Source of the DNA: Mesorhizobium sp.
GTDB lineage: Bacteria; Pseudomonadota; Alphaproteobacteria; Rhizobiales; Rhizobiaceae
Direction: 5' to 3'
DNA: 64,000 nt
Assembly: GCF_023954305.1 (NCBI RefSeq)
Contig: NZ_JAMLIG010000001.1
Span: 3,554,001 to 3,618,000 of the forward strand
Shown here: positions 48,398-57,634 of the stretch, piece after piece
Layout of the letters: the number at the start of each line of letters is the position of its first letter
How positions within the stretch are numbered: position 1 is the first letter of the stretch
Notes under the pieces: generated by a model
The model's input: only the letters and a program-made list of their open reading frames with translations
Databases searched by the model: none
Told to the model about the DNA's origin: nothing
Made by a program: the position numbers and the translations under genes

Positions 48398-49792
48398 CTA
48401 TGCCTGCTCCAGACCCTTGAACAGAAAAAGCTTGCCCGACTTGTAGTCGTAGTCCGGGTTTTCCCAGGCGATCATCTTGCCGGGATTGAGCAGGCCCTTC
48501 GGATCGGCCTCGCGCTTGAAGGCGAGCTGGACCTCGTCCGTCTGCTTCATTCCGCCTTCCTCCAGCGTGTAGCGGTGCGCATTGAAGATCGGGCAGCCGT
48601 TCTCCTCGTGCAGGCGCATGATCTCGTCGAGGCGCTCCTCCGTCGTGTAGCGGATCATCGGCAGGCCGAAGCAGGTTACGTTGCCGTCGAAGCGGACGAA
48701 TTCGAGATGGCCGATCATCTCGTCGCCGATCAAAGCGTGGATCTTCTCGACGCGCTCGAGCTGGTTCGGGAACGGGTAGAGAACCTGGAGGTAGGTGATC
48801 GAGGGATCGACGCGCAGTGCGCGCAAGGTGGTGTGGTTCCAGGACAGTTCGAAGTTGGGCGGCAGACCCTTGAGATCGGCCTCGGTCGCGGCGTTGAAGA
48901 CGATCTCGGCGCCCCAGCGGCGGGTGAAGGCAAGGAAGGCGTCGAGCGATTGTGCGGCGACGGTGACCAGGCAGATGCTCTGGCACTCGCGGAAGAATTT
49001 CTGGTGGCGCTTGAACCAGGCGAAGGGGGCAGGAGCGGCGATCGGCGAGATCAGCTTGGTCAAGAGCCCGTCCTGCAAGCCGACGGCGTTGCCGTAGCGC
49101 GCCGCGTCCATGAACGAGTCGAAACCGACGATGACGTCGACCCAGTCATAGGCGGCCGTCAGCGGCATCTCGACCTCGGAGATGATGCCGTTGGTGCCGT
49201 AGGCATGCGTCACCTTGTGCAGGTCTTCCCCCGTCAGCTCCAGAATGCGCGGCACTTCTTCCATCGTCACCACGCGTAACCGGATGATGTTGCCGAAGTC
49301 GCGAAGCCCGCCCCATTTGATCGAGCCGACGCCGCCGGAGCCGCCCGCGACAAAGCCGCCGATGGAGGCGGTGTGGTAGGTGGACGGGTGGATGCGCAGT
49401 TCCTGCGCCGAATGCGCCCGTGTCGCCTTGTCGATGTCGGCAATGACCGCGCCGGGGCCGGTGACGACGCGGCCGGGCGCGATCAGGCGGATCTCGTTCA
49501 TCTCGGCGAGCGACAGGACGACGCCACCCGAGAGCGGCATGGCCTGGCCGTAATTGCCGGTGCCGGTGCCGCGCGGGGTGACCGGGATGCCGCGGCGGTA
49601 GCAGGCTTTCAGCACGCGGATCAGTTCGGCTTCCGTCTTCGGCGAGACGACGAGGTCGCCGGTGACTGCGTCGAGCTGCTTTTTCAGGACCGGGCTGTAC
49701 CAGTAGAAATCGCGGCTCTTCTGCTGGACGATGGCCGGATTGTCCTCGACCTTGATGCCGGCGAGGTCCGTCTTGAGTGCCGCGATGTCCAT
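48398..49792 (-). CDS. FAD-binding (PCMH/VAO-type) oxidoreductase
   Basis: A 464-residue flavoprotein of the vanillyl-alcohol-oxidase superfamily. The FAD-binding blocks are 'TEAELIRVLKACYRRGIPVTPRGTGTGNYGQ' in parts (54-85) and 'TASIGGFVAGGSGGVGSIKWG' (141-161). The C-terminal part ends in 'KGLLNPGKMIAW'. It probably oxidises a hydroxy acid, aldehyde or amine. The start at 49792 overlaps the amidohydrolase stop (ATGA). Part of the ABC-amidohydrolase operon. Confidence 0.88.
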   Translation of the reverse strand: MDIAALKTDLAGIKVEDNPAIVQQKSRDFYWYSPVLKKQLDAVTGDLVVSPKTEAELIRVLKACYRRGIPVTPRGTGTGNYGQAMPLSGGVVLSLAEMNEIRLIAPGRVVTGPGAVIADIDKATRAHSAQELRIHPSTYHTASIGGFVAGGSGGVGSIKWGGLRDFGNIIRLRVVTMEEVPRILELTGEDLHKVTHAYGTNGIISEVEMPLTAAYDWVDVIVGFDSFMDAARYGNAVGLQDGLLTKLISPIAAPAPFAWFKRHQKFFRECQSICLVTVAAQSLDAFLAFTRRWGAEIVFNAATEADLKGLPPNFELSWNHTTLRALRVDPSITYLQVLYPFPNQLERVEKIHALIGDEMIGHLEFVRFDGNVTCFGLPMIRYTTEERLDEIMRLHEENGCPIFNAHRYTLEEGGMKQTDEVQLAFKREADPKGLLNPGKMIAWENPDYDYKSGKLFLFKGLEQA

Positions 49793-51108
49793 CAGGGTTG
49801 TCCCACCGTTTCGTCGAGTTCTGAGTAATCGGGGATGACGCGTTCGATCGCGGCACCGGCGCGGATCACCGTCCGGTCGCTCTCGGGACGCGAGAGGAGT
49901 TCGGTCCATGACCGGCCTTTGAAGATCACCAGATCGGCGGTGCCGCCAGGCTTCAGCATGCCGGCGTCGTCCAGCCCCATCGCCTTTGCCGGGAAGGCGC
50001 CGACGGTCCTGGGCCAGTCGGCGACCGGATGGTCGAACTGGGCGATGCGGGTCGCCATGCGGTAGACTTCCAGCATGTCGAGGTCGCCATAGGCGTAGAA
50101 CGGATCGCGGGTGTTGTCGGAGGCGACCGACACGTTGATGCCGCGGGCCTTCATCTCGTGCAGAAGCGTGATGCCGCGCCAGCGCGGGGTGGTGCGGTCG
50201 TGGCGGCGGTCCTGCAGATACATGTTGCACATCGGCAGCGACACGACCGACAAGCCGGCCTGCGCCACCAGGTCGAGCGTGCGCAGCACGTCGGCGTCGG
50301 GCTGGCGGGCGAGCGAGCAGCAATGGCCGACGAGGATCTTGCCGGTGAAGCCGTGGCGGATGGCGGCTTCCGCGATCAGGCGCAGCGAAACGGCTTCGAC
50401 ATCGTCGGTCTCGTCGGCGTGGAAATCGAGATCGAGGCCACGCTCCATCGCCTCGGCAAAGACCCGGTCGATCATCTCGACCACGTCGGGAACCATGTAG
50501 GTGACGGCGCCGAGCACGCCACCCGCGCGGGCGACGCGGTCGGCGAGGCCCGCAAACCATGCGCCGTCGCGGATCGTCTCGACCCCGGCGAGGGAGGCGG
50601 CCTGCAGGTCGATGCGGCCCTTCCAGCGCTCACGCGTCGCAGTGAAGACGTCCCAGGAGATGGTCTCCTGCGGCGGCACACTGTCGAGATGCGTGCGGAT
50701 CGCCTTGGTGCCATGCGCATAGGCAGTACGCAGGGAGAAATCCATGCGCCGCTCGACATCTGCCGCGTTCCAGAACGCCATCCGGTCCGTGCCGACGGCG
50801 GTCAGCGCACCCATGAAGGAGCCGTCTGGATTGGGCATGCGCGGCCAGATGTGGCCCTTGTCGAGATGGGTGTGGCAGTCGACGAAGGCGGGCAGGACGA
50901 TGCGGCCGGCGAGGTTGACCGCGCGGGGCGGCAGCGGCTTGTCTCCGCGCGCGGCGATCGCCTTGATCCGGCCGTCGGCGATCGAGATGTCGGCGCGGAC
51001 GAAACCGTCGCGGTCGGGCTGAGCGTCGAGACCCTCGAGGGTCGAGCTGTGTAGCCGGGCGTCGGCAAGCACGTACCAGCCGGTTGTCGGGATGGAGAGG
51101 GCGGTCAT
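49792..51108 (-). CDS. CodA-like amidohydrolase/deaminase
   Basis: A 438-residue metal-dependent amidohydrolase of the cytosine-deaminase type. Metal-binding positions are in 'DCHTHLDKGH' (77-86), 'DFHADETDDVEA', 'LVGHCCSLA' and 'VASDNTRDPFYAYGD'. It likely deaminates or hydrolyses a cyclic amide or pyrimidine. It is translationally coupled to the FAD oxidase and follows the ABC permease. Confidence 0.9.
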   Translation of the reverse strand: MTALSIPTTGWYVLADARLHSSTLEGLDAQPDRDGFVRADISIADGRIKAIAARGDKPLPPRAVNLAGRIVLPAFVDCHTHLDKGHIWPRMPNPDGSFMGALTAVGTDRMAFWNAADVERRMDFSLRTAYAHGTKAIRTHLDSVPPQETISWDVFTATRERWKGRIDLQAASLAGVETIRDGAWFAGLADRVARAGGVLGAVTYMVPDVVEMIDRVFAEAMERGLDLDFHADETDDVEAVSLRLIAEAAIRHGFTGKILVGHCCSLARQPDADVLRTLDLVAQAGLSVVSLPMCNMYLQDRRHDRTTPRWRGITLLHEMKARGINVSVASDNTRDPFYAYGDLDMLEVYRMATRIAQFDHPVADWPRTVGAFPAKAMGLDDAGMLKPGGTADLVIFKGRSWTELLSRPESDRTVIRAGAAIERVIPDYSELDETVGQP

Positions 51109-51115
51109 GTCGGTC

Positions 51116-51970
51116 TCACCGCTCCTGCTTCAGCGCACTTTCGTGCCAGCGGCGCAGCATCATGTGCGAGATCCAGGTGAGCGTCATGAAGATGACGATG
51201 CCGGTTAGCGAGATCAGGATCAGGGCGGCGAAGAGACGTGCCGTGCGCAGGCGGTAGCCGCTCTCGATGATGCGCGAGGCAAGCCCCGAGGACTGGCCGG
51301 CGGAACCGGCGACGAACTCGGCCACCACGGCGCCGATCAGCGCCAGGCCGCCGGCGATCTTCAGGCCGCCGAGGAAGTAGGGCATGGCGGCCGGCAGGCG
51401 CAGGTGCCACAGCTCCTGCCAGCGCGTCGCACCGTTGAGCTTGAACAAGTCGCGCAGGTTGCGGTCGACGGAGTTGAGGCCGAGCGTCGTATTCGACAGG
51501 ATCGGAAAGAAAGCGACGATCCATGCGCAGAGCAGCAGCTTCGCCGTCTGGTTGTCGACGTAGATGTTGATGAGCGGGAAGATGGCGACGATCGGCGTCA
51601 CCTGCAGCACGATGGCGAAGGGGAAGAACGACATCTCGACCCATTTCGACTGGGCGAAGAGCACGGAGAGACCGACACCGCCAACAACGGCAAGCAGAAG
51701 GCTGAGGCCGGTGATGCGCAAGGTGGTGAGCAGCGAGGTGAACAGGAGTTCGCGGTCGTCGATCAGCGCGCCCATAACATCGACCGGGCGCGGCAGGATG
51801 TAATGCGGGATCTCGTTCCAGACCACGATACGGTCCCACAGGAAGATCGCGAGGCACATGATGGCGATCGGCAGCACCCATTTGCCGATCCGCTCGACAC
51901 GCGCGACGCGCAGCCGGCGCATCTCCTCGGCGTCGAGCGGAACTGGCGCAGGCTGGTCAATGGACGCCAT
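51116..51970 (-). CDS. ABC transporter permease (NitT/TauT/SsuC type)
   Basis: A 284-residue permease with about six membrane segments and the EAA-like loop 'LFKLNGATRWQELWHLRLPAAMPYFLGGL'. I took the ATG at 51970 with GGGAG upstream; the longer reading to 52051 overlaps the ATPase gene. Acts with the ATPase and the periplasmic binding protein just upstream in the operon. Confidence 0.92.
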   Translation of the reverse strand: MASIDQPAPVPLDAEEMRRLRVARVERIGKWVLPIAIMCLAIFLWDRIVVWNEIPHYILPRPVDVMGALIDDRELLFTSLLTTLRITGLSLLLAVVGGVGLSVLFAQSKWVEMSFFPFAIVLQVTPIVAIFPLINIYVDNQTAKLLLCAWIVAFFPILSNTTLGLNSVDRNLRDLFKLNGATRWQELWHLRLPAAMPYFLGGLKIAGGLALIGAVVAEFVAGSAGQSSGLASRIIESGYRLRTARLFAALILISLTGIVIFMTLTWISHMMLRRWHESALKQER

Positions 51971-52763
51971 CGAACGCTCCCGCCGTGGTGAGAGCCGGAG
52001 CGTCCATCGCCCGGCTGAGAACGTCGGATGCCTTACGGCAGAGCGCGGCATATTCCGGCGAGGTGCGGAAGGCCTCGTCGCGCGGGTAGGGCGCGTCGAC
52101 CTCGACCTCCTCGAACACGCGGCCCGGACGTGCGGCCATGACGACGATGCGGTTCGAAAGGAAGACGCTCTCGAACACGCTATGGGTGACGAAGACGACG
52201 GTGAAGCGCTCGTCCTGCCAGAGGTCCAAAAGGTCGTTGTTGAGCTTGAAGCGGGTAATCTCGTCGAGCGCGGCGAACGGCTCGTCCATCAACAGCACGC
52301 GCGGCCTGGTGACCAGGCCGCGGGCGATCGAGACGCGCATCTTCATGCCGCCCGAAAGTTCGCGCGGCACGGCATTCTCGAAGCCGGTCAGATGCACGCG
52401 CTCCAGGAGTTCGGAAATGGCCGGCGTCGCCTCGCGGCGCGACACGCCCTTGAGCCTGAGCGGCAGCCAGACATTGTCGAAGACGCTCGCCCAGGGCATC
52501 AGCGTCGGCTCCTGGAAGACGAAGCCGATGTCCGTCTGCGCAAGCGGCGGGCCGCGCCAGTCGAGCAGGCCGGTGGTCGGCGACGACAGGCCGGCGATAA
52601 TGCGCAACGCCGTCGACTTGCCGCAGCCGGACGGCCCGAGCAGGCTCAGGAAATCGCCCTCGCGCAGCGTGAGATCGACGTGGTCGAGCGCCGTCACGCC
52701 GTTGGAAAAGGTCTTTCCGACGGCGCGCAGGATGAGGAGCGGCGCGCCGCCGGCCGGTTTCAT
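51957..52763 (-). CDS. ABC transporter ATP-binding protein (NitT/TauT type)
   Basis: A 268-residue ATPase. Walker A is 'LLGPSGCGKSTAL', the signature is 'LSGGMKMRVSIA', Walker B is 'VLLMDEPFAALDE' and the H-loop is 'FVTHSVFE'. The ATG at 52763 is used; a TTG three codons earlier is possible. Partner of the permease, which it overlaps by 14 nt. Confidence 0.93.
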   Translation of the reverse strand: MKPAGGAPLLILRAVGKTFSNGVTALDHVDLTLREGDFLSLLGPSGCGKSTALRIIAGLSSPTTGLLDWRGPPLAQTDIGFVFQEPTLMPWASVFDNVWLPLRLKGVSRREATPAISELLERVHLTGFENAVPRELSGGMKMRVSIARGLVTRPRVLLMDEPFAALDEITRFKLNNDLLDLWQDERFTVVFVTHSVFESVFLSNRIVVMAARPGRVFEEVEVDAPYPRDEAFRTSPEYAALCRKASDVLSRAMDAPALTTAGAFDGVH

Positions 52764-52778
52764 GTCAGGCAAGATGGT

Positions 52779-53780
52779 TCACTTCTTGAGGTCGAGACCG
52801 ACGCCCTTGTTGACGAAGTCGAGCGTATAGGCCTTCTTGATGTCGATGCCTTCGGGCAGAACCTTCGCCGCGACCATCTTGTCGTAGAAGCTCTTCATCC
52901 GCTCGTCGGTCATGGCGCCGATGCCGAGCTTTTCGGTGTCGCCGGAATCGACGATGCCGAACTTCTTCATCTGCTCGATCGAGAAGGCGATCTGCTCGTC
53001 GGTGATCTCGGGATTATCCTTCTTGATCATCTCGTTGGCGGCCTTGTTGTCGCCGTAGAGATAATTGTACCAGCCCTTGGCCGAGCCATCGACGAAACAT
53101 TTCACGACCTCGGGGCGCTTGTCGATCGTGTCGCGCATGGTCTCGATCGTGGTGGCGTAGGTGTCGAAGCCATAGTCGGCGAGGAGGAACTGGTTGGGCA
53201 CGAAGCCGCCTTCCTTCTCGACCGCGTAGGGTTCGGAGGTGACGTAGCCCTGCTGCACCGACTTCTTGTTGGCGATGAAGGGCGCTGGGTTGAAGGTGTA
53301 AGGAATGCGCTTCGACGCGTCGAAGCCGAACTCGGTGATCATCCACTGGAAGTAGGACTGGAAGCCTTCGTCGCCGAGAATGTACTGCTCCGCGTCCTTC
53401 AGGCTCTCCCAGGTGTCGAGGCCCTGGCCGGGATGGCTCATCAGCACCTGCGGCTCCTTCTGGAAGGAGGCGGCGACGATGACGACGGGGATGTTCTCCT
53501 GAACGGCCGAGAAGGCCTGCAGCATGTTGCCGCCCATGTAGAAGTCGATCTTGCCGGCGAGCAGCAGCGGCCGGCCCGACACCTGCGGGCCGCCCATGGC
53601 GATGGTCACGTCGAGGCCGCAGGCCTTGTAGGTGCCGTCGGCAACCGACTGGTAGTAGCCGCCATGCTCGGCCTGGGCGAACCAGTTGGTCTGGAAGGTC
53701 ACCTTCTCCTGGGCCGAAGCCAGACCCGGGGCCCCCAGCAGCGACAGCGCCGCGGCCGACATCAACAGTTTCGTCTTCAT
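52779..53780 (-). CDS. ABC transporter substrate-binding protein (NMT1/THI5-like)
   Basis: A 333-residue periplasmic binding protein with a signal peptide (1 to about 23, 'LASAQ'). The NMT1/THI5-like body ('TFQTNWFAQAEHGGYYQSVADGTY', 'GGPQVSGRPLLLAGKIDFYMGG') resembles pyrimidine-precursor or nitrate/sulfonate binding proteins. It is the first gene of the minus-strand operon, with GGGG upstream of the ATG at 53780. Ligand is inferred to be a small heterocycle or cyclic amide. Confidence 0.92.
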   Translation of the reverse strand: MKTKLLMSAAALSLLGAPGLASAQEKVTFQTNWFAQAEHGGYYQSVADGTYKACGLDVTIAMGGPQVSGRPLLLAGKIDFYMGGNMLQAFSAVQENIPVVIVAASFQKEPQVLMSHPGQGLDTWESLKDAEQYILGDEGFQSYFQWMITEFGFDASKRIPYTFNPAPFIANKKSVQQGYVTSEPYAVEKEGGFVPNQFLLADYGFDTYATTIETMRDTIDKRPEVVKCFVDGSAKGWYNYLYGDNKAANEMIKKDNPEITDEQIAFSIEQMKKFGIVDSGDTEKLGIGAMTDERMKSFYDKMVAAKVLPEGIDIKKAYTLDFVNKGVGLDLKK

Positions 53781-53984
53781 TACACCACCCCTTGTTGAGC
53801 CGGTCGACGGGACGCGCCGGCTTCTGGAATCCAGAGGAACAAAATGCAAAGCCCGTGCCAAGGTCCGGTCGCGACGAAAGCGGTCGCGGACGAGGGAAAT
53901 GCCGCCGGCGTCCGGTCGAGGCTGGTGCTGCGGCGGGCACGGTGCCCAAATTTTGAGCGGCTGTCCATCGCCGTCGGCGTCGTC

Positions 53985-53999
53985 CAACAATCAATGTTG
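53985..53999. promoter_or_regulatory. Dyad in the divergent promoter region
   Basis: CAACA-ATCAA-TGTTG is a perfect 5+5+5 dyad in the 269-nt gap between the ABC operon and the RidA gene, 51 nt upstream of RidA. It could be an operator for both sides; no regulator gene is near, so support is weak. Confidence 0.35.
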
Positions 54000-54049
54000 A
54001 ATGTGCGACCGGCCAGGGGCATAGGAGGCCACGAACACAGGAAAAGCCG

Positions 54050-54433
54050 ATGCACAGCCCGCTCAATCCCGCCTCCATCAGACCGCCCTTCGCCCGCTAC
54101 AGCCACGGCGTCGAGGTCGCGGCCGGCAAACGGATCGTCGCGGTGTCGGGGCAGCTCGGCGTCAACGCCGACGACACGGTGCCGGAAAACGTGGCGGAAC
54201 AGGCGGAACTCTGCTTCGCCAATATCGCGGCGATACTCGCCGAGGCGGGCATGACGCTCGCCGAAATCGTGCGAATCAACGCCTATGTGACACACCGCGC
54301 CTATATGAAGCCCTATATGGAGGTGCGCGACAGGATCGTCGCCGATCCGCCGCCGGCCTCGACGCTGATGATCGTCGGCGGGTTCACGCGGCCGGAGTTC
54401 AAGGTCGAGATCGAAGTGATCGCGGCGGCGTGA
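54050..54433 (+). CDS. RidA-family enamine/imine deaminase
   Basis: A 127-residue RidA/YjgF-family protein ('AAGKRIVAVSGQLGV', 'QAELCFANIAAILAEAGMTLAEIVRINAYVT', 'YMEVRDRIVADPPPASTLMIVGGFTRPEFKVEIEV') that hydrolyses reactive enamines or imines. Coupled to the creatininase by an ATG/TGA overlap. In this cluster it may remove imines made by the oxidase. Confidence 0.9.
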   Translation: MHSPLNPASIRPPFARYSHGVEVAAGKRIVAVSGQLGVNADDTVPENVAEQAELCFANIAAILAEAGMTLAEIVRINAYVTHRAYMKPYMEVRDRIVADPPPASTLMIVGGFTRPEFKVEIEVIAAA

Positions 54434-54444
54434 CGGAGGCAATC

Positions 54445-55245
54445 ATGCAGTATCAACGGCGCGTCTGGTGGGGCGATTTCCCGACGACGGACTATGCCTC
54501 GATCGACCCGGAGGCGACGATCGCCGTCCTGCCCGTGGCGGCGATCGAGCAGCACGGGCCGCATCTGCCGGTGTCGACGGACACGTCGATCATGAACGGC
54601 ATGCTCTCGACCGTCATCGACCGGCTGCCGGCAGCGCTCGACATCCGCATCTTGCCCGTCCAGGCGGTCGGCAAGTCGAACGAACACCTGCATGCGCCGG
54701 GCACGCTGACCCTGCCGGCGACGACGCTGATCGAGGTCTGGACGGAGCTCGGCGCTTCGGTGGCACGCGCAGGGGTGAGGAAGCTCGTCATCGTCAACTC
54801 GCACGGCGGCAACGAGGAGATCATGGGGATCGTGTCGCGCGAGCTGCGCGTGCGATTCCAGATGCTGTCGGTGAAGACGAGCTGGATGCGCTTCGGCAAG
54901 CCGGACGGGCTCTATTCCGACATCGAAGGCCGCTACGGCATCCATGGCGGCGACGTCGAGACCTCGCTGATGCTGCATTTCCGGCCCGATCTCGTCGACA
55001 TGCGCAAGGCGCAGGATTTCGTTTCGCGGGTCGAGGCGGCGGAAGAGGCGTTCGGCCTGTTGCGCCACACCGGTACGCACGCGTTTGCCTGGATCGCCAG
55101 CGACTTGAACCCGAACGGCGTGGTGGGGGAGGCGTCGAAGGCGACGGCGGAAAAGGGCCGGCTGACCGCCGAGCACCAGGCGGCCGGCTTCGTGCGGCTG
55201 CTGGAGGACGTGCGGCAGGCGGCGCTGGGGGAGTGGCTGGCGTAG
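54445..55245 (+). CDS. Creatininase-family amidohydrolase
   Basis: A 266-residue protein of the creatinine amidohydrolase family. Metal and catalytic regions are 'AAIEQHGPHLPVSTDTSIMNG' in parts (32-52), 'NSHGGNEEIMG' and 'GIHGGDVETSLML'. GGAGG lies six nt before the ATG at 54445; the GTG at 54430 is less likely. It would open a cyclic amide or amidine ring such as creatinine. Confidence 0.9.
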   Translation: MQYQRRVWWGDFPTTDYASIDPEATIAVLPVAAIEQHGPHLPVSTDTSIMNGMLSTVIDRLPAALDIRILPVQAVGKSNEHLHAPGTLTLPATTLIEVWTELGASVARAGVRKLVIVNSHGGNEEIMGIVSRELRVRFQMLSVKTSWMRFGKPDGLYSDIEGRYGIHGGDVETSLMLHFRPDLVDMRKAQDFVSRVEAAEEAFGLLRHTGTHAFAWIASDLNPNGVVGEASKATAEKGRLTAEHQAAGFVRLLEDVRQAALGEWLA

Positions 55246-55264
55246 CTATCGGGCGTAACCACCG

Positions 55265-55339
55265 GGGACAGTTTACTTTTTCTCGCCTGCGCCAGCATTG
55301 CGGTGCCGCGCCTTTATGCGGGAAAAAGTAAACTGTCCC
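55265..55339. repeat. 18-bp perfect inverted repeat between convergent genes (REP/RAYT-like)
   Basis: GGGACAGTTTACTTTTTC at 55265-55282 and its exact complement at 55322-55339 flank a 39-nt loop. The GGGACAGTTTACTTTTT motif is familiar from proteobacterial sites near RAYT-type transposase genes. It lies between creatininase (+) and pbpC (-), so it may also end both transcripts. No transposase is in the window. Confidence 0.75.
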
Positions 55340-55345
55340 AAGCGT

Positions 55346-57454
55346 CTACTCCACATACACCCTGACACTCGCCGCCCGTCCTGCCGCGTCGATGACGGTC
55401 AGCGTCTGCTGACCGGCGCCGTCGGGCTGCCAGCGGGAGGTGCGGCGGCGCTCGGCCTCGGGCCAGGGCTTGCCATTGGCGAGCCAGCGGAACGGCGCGC
55501 GGCCGCCCTGCAGCTTCAGCACCAGCGGCGAGAATCCGTCGGCGCCGTCGGCGAGAGAGACGCGCGCGCCCTGCGGCGGGAAGACGATCTGGGGTGCTGC
55601 CTCGGCGACGCCGCGCGGTTTCGTCTCCGAGGCGGTGCTCTCGAAGCGGCGCAGAGTGACCGGGAGTTCGGAGAACGCCTGGCGCAGCGCGCCGGCCGGA
55701 GCCCGTGGCAGCGAGGTCACCGGCAGGCCGGATTTGACGAAGGCGTCGAAGAGGAGAGGGGCCGCGGTACCGAAGCCCGAAATGCCGGGGACGGCGCTGC
55801 CGTCGGCGCGGCCGACCCATACGCCCAAGACGTGCCGGCCGTCGAAGCCGATCGCCCAGGCGTCGCGGTAGCCGTAGCTGGTGCCGGTCTTGTAGGCGAG
55901 GCCGTTGCGCATGGCGCCCTTGGGCGGGGTGACGCCGGTCAGGATGTCGGCGATCTGCCAGGCCGACGCCGCGGGCAGGATCTGCGCCCGGCGCGGGGTT
56001 TCGCCTTTGGCCCGCGGGCGGTTGACGAGCCTGACCGCCTGGCCGCCATTGGCGAGACCGGTGTAGAGCTGGACGAGGTCGCGCAGCGTGAGCCCGATAC
56101 CGCCCAGGCCGATCGCCAGGCCCGCGGCCTTGCCGTTCGGCATCCTGGCGTCGACGCCGGCCTCGCGAAAGCGGGCCAACAAGCGGTGCGGGCCGACCGC
56201 GTCGAGCAGGCGGATCGCCGGCACGTTGACCGACATCTGCAGCGCGGCGCGGATGGAGATGTCGCCCTGGTAGTCCATGTCGAAGTTGCGTGGCCGGTAG
56301 CCGGCGAAATTGGCCGGACGATCCTCGATGATCGTTTCCTGCGCGATGCGGCCGTCCTCGAAGGCGAGGCCGTAGATGAAGGGTTTCAGCGTCGAGCCGG
56401 GGGACCGCACGGCGCGGGTCATGTCGACATAGCCTTGGCGGGCGCGGTCGAGATAGGAAGCCGAGCCGACCTCGCCGAGGATCTCGCCGGTTTCGGCGTC
56501 GGCCAGGACCATGGCGACGGAGAGTCTCGGGCCGAGGGAGCGGGCCGCGGCGTCGGCGGCGGCTTCCAGCCCCTGCTGCACCGGGCGGCTGAGCGTCACC
56601 ATGTGGCGCAGCTGATTGGGCTCGCTGCGCCTGACCGTCTCGGCCAGATGCGGCGCGAGCGACGGGAGCGCGACGCGGGAAGTCGGCAAGGGTTCGAGTT
56701 CGGCCAGCCGCGCCTCGGCCTCGCCGACAATGCCGGCTTCGACGGCGCGGGCCAGCACGCGCGAGCGCGCGGCCTTCGCCGCGTTGAAGTTGCGGTCGGG
56801 TCGGCGCAGCTCGGGCAACTGGGGGATGGCCACCAGCAGCGCGGATTCGGCGAGCGTCAGGCGGCGCGGCTCCTTGCCGAACCAGGCGAGCGAGGCCGCG
56901 CGGATACCCTCCAGATTGCCGCCGTACGGGGCGAGCGTCAGATAGAGGCGCAGGATCTCGTCCTTGGACAGCCGCCGCTCGATCTGGACCGCGCGGGCGA
57001 TCTGCATGATCTTGGCGGGGACCGAGCGGCGCTCGCGCGGCTCGATCAGGCGGGCGAGCTGCATGGAGAGCGTCGAGCCGCCGGAGATGATGCGGCCGTT
57101 GGACGCGAACTGGATCGCGGCGCGGGCAAGAGCCTTCAGATCGACGCCCGAATGCTCGCGGAAGCGCCTGTCCTCGAAAGCGATGAGCATTTCGATGAAG
57201 CGGCGGTCGACGTCCGCCATATCGGGCTCGAGCCGCCAGCGGCCTTCGCTCGTGGCAAAAGCGCGCAAGAGCAGGCCGTCGCGGTCGACCACTTCGCCCG
57301 AGCGCTCCATCGCCGTGTCGAGGGGAGGCGGGTAGGCGCGGTCGAGGCGGTCGAGGCCGAATAGGCCGGCTGCGGCCACGATGAACAGAAAGGCGGTCAG
57401 CGCGAAGAGGGTGGTTCGCAGGGTTGGCAGTCGGGGGGAGGGCAGCACGCTCAT
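55346..57454 (-). CDS. pbpC: PbpC, bifunctional penicillin-binding protein 1C
   Basis: A 702-residue protein with an N-terminal membrane anchor (about 15-35), a GT51 transglycosylase domain ('EDRRFREHSGVDLKALARAA', 'GGSTLSMQLARLIEP', 'KDEILRLYLTLAPYGG'), a transpeptidase domain (Ser-x-x-Lys in 'GSTLKPF', 'SVN' and 'KTGTSYGYRDAW') and a C-terminal BiPBP_C region. It polymerises and crosslinks peptidoglycan. It is coded next to the alpha-2-macroglobulin, as yfhM-pbpC in enterics. Confidence 0.95.
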   Translation of the reverse strand: MSVLPSPRLPTLRTTLFALTAFLFIVAAAGLFGLDRLDRAYPPPLDTAMERSGEVVDRDGLLLRAFATSEGRWRLEPDMADVDRRFIEMLIAFEDRRFREHSGVDLKALARAAIQFASNGRIISGGSTLSMQLARLIEPRERRSVPAKIMQIARAVQIERRLSKDEILRLYLTLAPYGGNLEGIRAASLAWFGKEPRRLTLAESALLVAIPQLPELRRPDRNFNAAKAARSRVLARAVEAGIVGEAEARLAELEPLPTSRVALPSLAPHLAETVRRSEPNQLRHMVTLSRPVQQGLEAAADAAARSLGPRLSVAMVLADAETGEILGEVGSASYLDRARQGYVDMTRAVRSPGSTLKPFIYGLAFEDGRIAQETIIEDRPANFAGYRPRNFDMDYQGDISIRAALQMSVNVPAIRLLDAVGPHRLLARFREAGVDARMPNGKAAGLAIGLGGIGLTLRDLVQLYTGLANGGQAVRLVNRPRAKGETPRRAQILPAASAWQIADILTGVTPPKGAMRNGLAYKTGTSYGYRDAWAIGFDGRHVLGVWVGRADGSAVPGISGFGTAAPLLFDAFVKSGLPVTSLPRAPAGALRQAFSELPVTLRRFESTASETKPRGVAEAAPQIVFPPQGARVSLADGADGFSPLVLKLQGGRAPFRWLANGKPWPEAERRRTSRWQPDGAGQQTLTVIDAAGRAASVRVYVE

Positions 57455-57495
57455 GCGCCGTGCTCCGGGTGGCGCGCCGCTCTCCCTTGCTCCCC

Positions 57496-57601
57496 GTCAT
57501 CCTCGGGCTTGTCCCGAGGATCTACGTACTTCCGCGATGATGTCGCGGTCGCGGCCAACCTGCCGGCGCCGGCAGATCCTCGGGACAAGCCCGAGGATGA
57601 C
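57496..57601. repeat. RIME-like element with 28-bp perfect inverted arms
   Basis: Two exact 28-nt inverted arms (57496-57523 and 57574-57601) each hold the palindromic core CCTCGGG-N5-CCCGAGG. The 50-nt loop lies between them. This is the class of Rhizobiales intergenic mosaic element. It sits between pbpC and the alpha-2-macroglobulin gene. Confidence 0.88.
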
Positions 57602-57634
57602 GGCGCCGTCATGGTGAGCTCCGTCTTCGCTCGT

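Noticed and set aside
55298..57500. Long open frames on both strands in other phases across pbpC
   Set aside because: Composition-driven shadows; PbpC motifs are all in the frame ending at 55346.
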